Positions 62,235 through 64,000 of a stretch of DNA of 64,000 nt are shown here, piece by piece; the first letter of the stretch is position 1, and every line of letters starts with the position of its first letter. A program made the position numbers and the translations under genes. The stretch lies in the NCBI RefSeq assembly GCF_026537325.1, contig NZ_JAFNMJ010000001.1, positions 124,001 through 188,000 of the forward strand, in the 5' to 3' direction. This DNA is from Bifidobacterium sp. B4142 (GTDB lineage Bacteria > Actinomycetota > Actinomycetes > Actinomycetales > Bifidobacteriaceae). A model generated the notes under the pieces. That model was not told where the DNA came from. It made no database searches and worked only from the letters and a program-made list of their open reading frames with translations.

Positions 62235-63767
62235 TCAACCCTTGATATGCAGGTTCCACAGGGGCAGGTAGCGGTCCAACAGCGAGCTGGGCATACCCTG
62301 GAGTCGGGGAGCGCTCAGGACCAAGGGTGTGCGCTCATAAAGCCAGTCGCTGGGGGAGAGGTCGCTGACCTGTCGGGCGAAAGCCCGTAGCCGTTCGGCA
62401 TAGGTATTCTGGTCGGTGCTGGCCTTGACCTGCTTCCAGGATTCCTGGACCTCGGTGTTGTCGAAGAGCATGGTGGCGTTGGGGTCGGCGAAGCGGCCGA
62501 TGTCGTCATTGTTCATGATCAGCAGGGCCATGTCGTAGTCGTGACGGGTGAGCACCTGGTCGCGGAATGCAGCCTGATCCACCATGGAGACCTGGATGGG
62601 GATGCCCACCGCCTTCAGCTGCGTGCTGATCAGATCGCCAACTTGGCTGCCGAATTCCTGGGGATAGACCAGGCGCAGGCCGCCGTGATAGTAGGACTGG
62701 GCATAGTAGGAGGCTCGACGAGCCGCTTGGACACGATCGAATGGGAAGGCCTGCAGACTGGGATCGTAGCCTGGGCTGAGCGGGTTGAGTGGTCCACCTA
62801 GCGCCTTGGCTGCGCCGCCTTCCAGATCGGCCAGCGCCTGGCGGTCCAGGGCGTAGCGAACGGCCTCGCGCACATGTTGGTCGGACAACAGACTGGATGC
62901 CTCGTTGTTGAAGGCCAGGACCACATTGTTTGAGCTGGGTGTTGCTGTCGGAGCCTTACCAGCCTGCTTGGCGGTAGCCGGATCCATGTCCACTACAGCG
63001 TCCAGACGTCCCTGGTTCAGATCTTTGACGGTCTGCTCGGGGCTGCCGGCATAGCTGAAGATGACCTTGTGGATGGCGGCCTTGTCCGGGCCCCGGTAGG
63101 ACTTGTTGGTGGTGAGGGTCAGGCTGGCTCCCGGCTGCCAGTCATCCACTTGATATGGGCCTGATCCGGCCGATTGGGTGGAGTAGTTGACGTGGGCCTG
63201 GCGATCGTAGACAATGCCGGCCCGACCGCTCAGAGCGGTCAGCAGATGGGCATCCGGGCTCTTCAGTCTGATCACCAGGGTGGCATCATCCGGGTTGGTG
63301 ACCCTGGCCAGGCCATCCAGGTCCTGGTGGCCCTGATACTGGTGGTCGAGGATCTGCCGCAGGGACCAGAGGGCATCCTCTGAGGTCAGCTGGCGTCCGT
63401 CGGCGAAGCGGGCATCATTGCGCAGATGAAAGGTGTAGAGCAGCCCATCGGCGGAGATCTCCCAGTTCTGGGCCAGTCCAGGAGTCGGCCGACCTTGGGC
63501 GTCGGGCCTGGTCAGGGTCTGGTAGACGTTGCCCATCAGGGCCTGGTCAGTGGCCTGACCGGGCTCGGTGCGGATGTCCAAGGAGACCGGAGCCTGCCGG
63601 GCCTTGATGCGCACTACCTGGCCCGAGCCTCCAAGGTTCCAGGGCAGCCGCCAGCCTCCCTGGCCAGTCAACAACGGCCAGGCCATGTAGGTGCCCGCGG
63701 TCAGGACCGCCAGTACCAGGATGAAGATGATTCCGGAGCTGATTCGTCTGTGTCTGCCGCTTGCCAT
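62235..63767 (-). CDS. Family 5 (oligopeptide-type) solute-binding protein, membrane-anchored
   Basis: Extracytoplasmic binding protein of the SBP_bac_5 family (OppA/DppA/NikA-like). Typical elements: ALMGNVYQTLTRPDAQGRPT, LAQNWEISADGLLYTFHLR, DARFADGRQLTSEDALWSL. The N-terminus has a basic start and a hydrophobic helix (ISSGIIFILVLAVLTAGTYM) but no lipobox cysteine, so it is probably held by an uncleaved signal anchor. No permease or ATPase gene is adjacent, so it is an orphan component. It lies 10 bp after nth and 44 bp before valS. 510 residues. Confidence 0.9.
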   Translation of the reverse strand: MASGRHRRISSGIIFILVLAVLTAGTYMAWPLLTGQGGWRLPWNLGGSGQVVRIKARQAPVSLDIRTEPGQATDQALMGNVYQTLTRPDAQGRPTPGLAQNWEISADGLLYTFHLRNDARFADGRQLTSEDALWSLRQILDHQYQGHQDLDGLARVTNPDDATLVIRLKSPDAHLLTALSGRAGIVYDRQAHVNYSTQSAGSGPYQVDDWQPGASLTLTTNKSYRGPDKAAIHKVIFSYAGSPEQTVKDLNQGRLDAVVDMDPATAKQAGKAPTATPSSNNVVLAFNNEASSLLSDQHVREAVRYALDRQALADLEGGAAKALGGPLNPLSPGYDPSLQAFPFDRVQAARRASYYAQSYYHGGLRLVYPQEFGSQVGDLISTQLKAVGIPIQVSMVDQAAFRDQVLTRHDYDMALLIMNNDDIGRFADPNATMLFDNTEVQESWKQVKASTDQNTYAERLRAFARQVSDLSPSDWLYERTPLVLSAPRLQGMPSSLLDRYLPLWNLHIKG

Positions 63768-63777
63768 GGTTTTGATT

Positions 63778-64000
63778 CTATCGAGAGGCCGGTCCGGCCA
63801 GGAGCTCGGCGCTGGGACATGTCTCGGCCAGTGGGCAGTGCAGGCAGTCAGGTTTGCGGGCGTGGCAGGTAGCCCGGCCGTGGAGGATCAGTCTGTGCGA
63901 TAGATTGGTCCAGTCCTCGGGCGGGAAGCAGTCGCAGATCTCATGCTCGATCTTCACCGGATCGGGATGGGTGCTGCGCCAGTCGGTCCGCCAGCGCAGG
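63778..64000 (-). CDS. nth: Endonuclease III, C-terminal part (5' end beyond the window)
   Basis: DNA glycosylase/AP lyase of base-excision repair. The 74 visible residues include HPDPVKIEHEICDCFP, LSHRLILHGRATCHARKPDC and the [4Fe-4S] cluster pattern C-x6-C-x2-C-x5-C (CHARKPDCLHCPLAETC). The catalytic helix-hairpin-helix lies beyond position 64000. Stop TAG at 63778; the next gene begins 10 bp later, so they are probably cotranscribed. Confidence 0.92.
   Translation of the reverse strand, partial: LRWRTDWRSTHPDPVKIEHEICDCFPPEDWTNLSHRLILHGRATCHARKPDCLHCPLAETCPSAELLAGPASR

Overview
The window is G+C-rich chromosomal DNA from an actinobacterium, almost certainly a Bifidobacterium or close relative (Bifidobacteriaceae). 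Reasons: bifidobacterial glycosidase types (GH125, GH5 subfamily-18-like, GH38), an actinobacterial DUF2469 gene, an HspR-type HAIR operator before clpB, GatCAB in the order C-A-B, a Rho with a disordered Arg/Asn/Asp-rich insert, and several apparently leaderless genes. Two ascorbate-type PTS enzyme II sets plus ptsH/ptsI are more than I would expect in a typical human-gut bifidobacterium; an animal- or insect-associated species is possible but only a guess.

Layout. 1-581: 3'-truncated glf (UDP-galactopyranose mutase, minus strand). 811-898: small SRP RNA with its own promoter. 988-7583: a mannoside/N-glycan utilisation locus with GH125 (plus strand) and a minus-strand operon of GH5 beta-mannosidase, two ABC permeases, a lipoprotein binding protein and, at its head, a GH38 alpha-mannosidase reduced to its two ends. 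7873-14030: PAP2 membrane phosphatase, then topA-tmk-holB linked by ATGA overlaps. 14038-19798: lacI, ptsH (minus) divergent from ptsI and a UlaC/B/A-type EIIA-EIIB-EIIC set. 20017-23830: PEBP-family protein, C69 dipeptidase, formate-THF ligase. 23926-23999: tRNA-Lys(CTT). 24660-30302: aquaglyceroporin, a second EIIA-EIIB-EIIC set, a GntR/UTRA regulator and a metal-dependent amidohydrolase, which together look like one catabolic locus. 30413-36208: gluQ, PLP-homeostasis protein, FAH-family protein, clpB. 36282-38357: an intact P-type ATPase-like gene lacking the catalytic motifs. 38521-43219: rmuC, a PRTase-like protein, TrmH-type methyltransferase and an ABC exporter pair. 43263-46644: gatC-gatA-gatB. 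46776-50697: GNAT acetyltransferase, DUF2469, FAD oxidoreductase, TetR regulator. 50893-53577: rho and chorismate mutase. 53711-59035: a 1774-residue LPXTG surface protein built of three InlB-repeat/RCC1-propeller modules. 59449-64000: valS, an SBP_bac_5 lipoprotein-like binding protein, and the C-terminus of nth.

How genes fit together. The mannoside locus would import mannose-containing oligosaccharides through the ABC transporter and trim them with GH125 and GH5; loss of the GH38 core suggests its alpha-mannosidase step is lost or supplied elsewhere. HPr and EI at 15-17 kb would phosphorylate both EII systems. The second EII locus combines sugar-type uptake with an amidohydrolase that keeps its full binuclear metal site, and a shared 11-bp sequence upstream of the aquaporin and of gntR may be its operator.

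The strongest candidates for something undescribed are the catalytically degenerate P-type ATPase, the aquaporin/PTS/amidohydrolase locus, and the triple-propeller surface protein. No insertion sequences, phage genes, CRISPR arrays or rRNA genes were seen.
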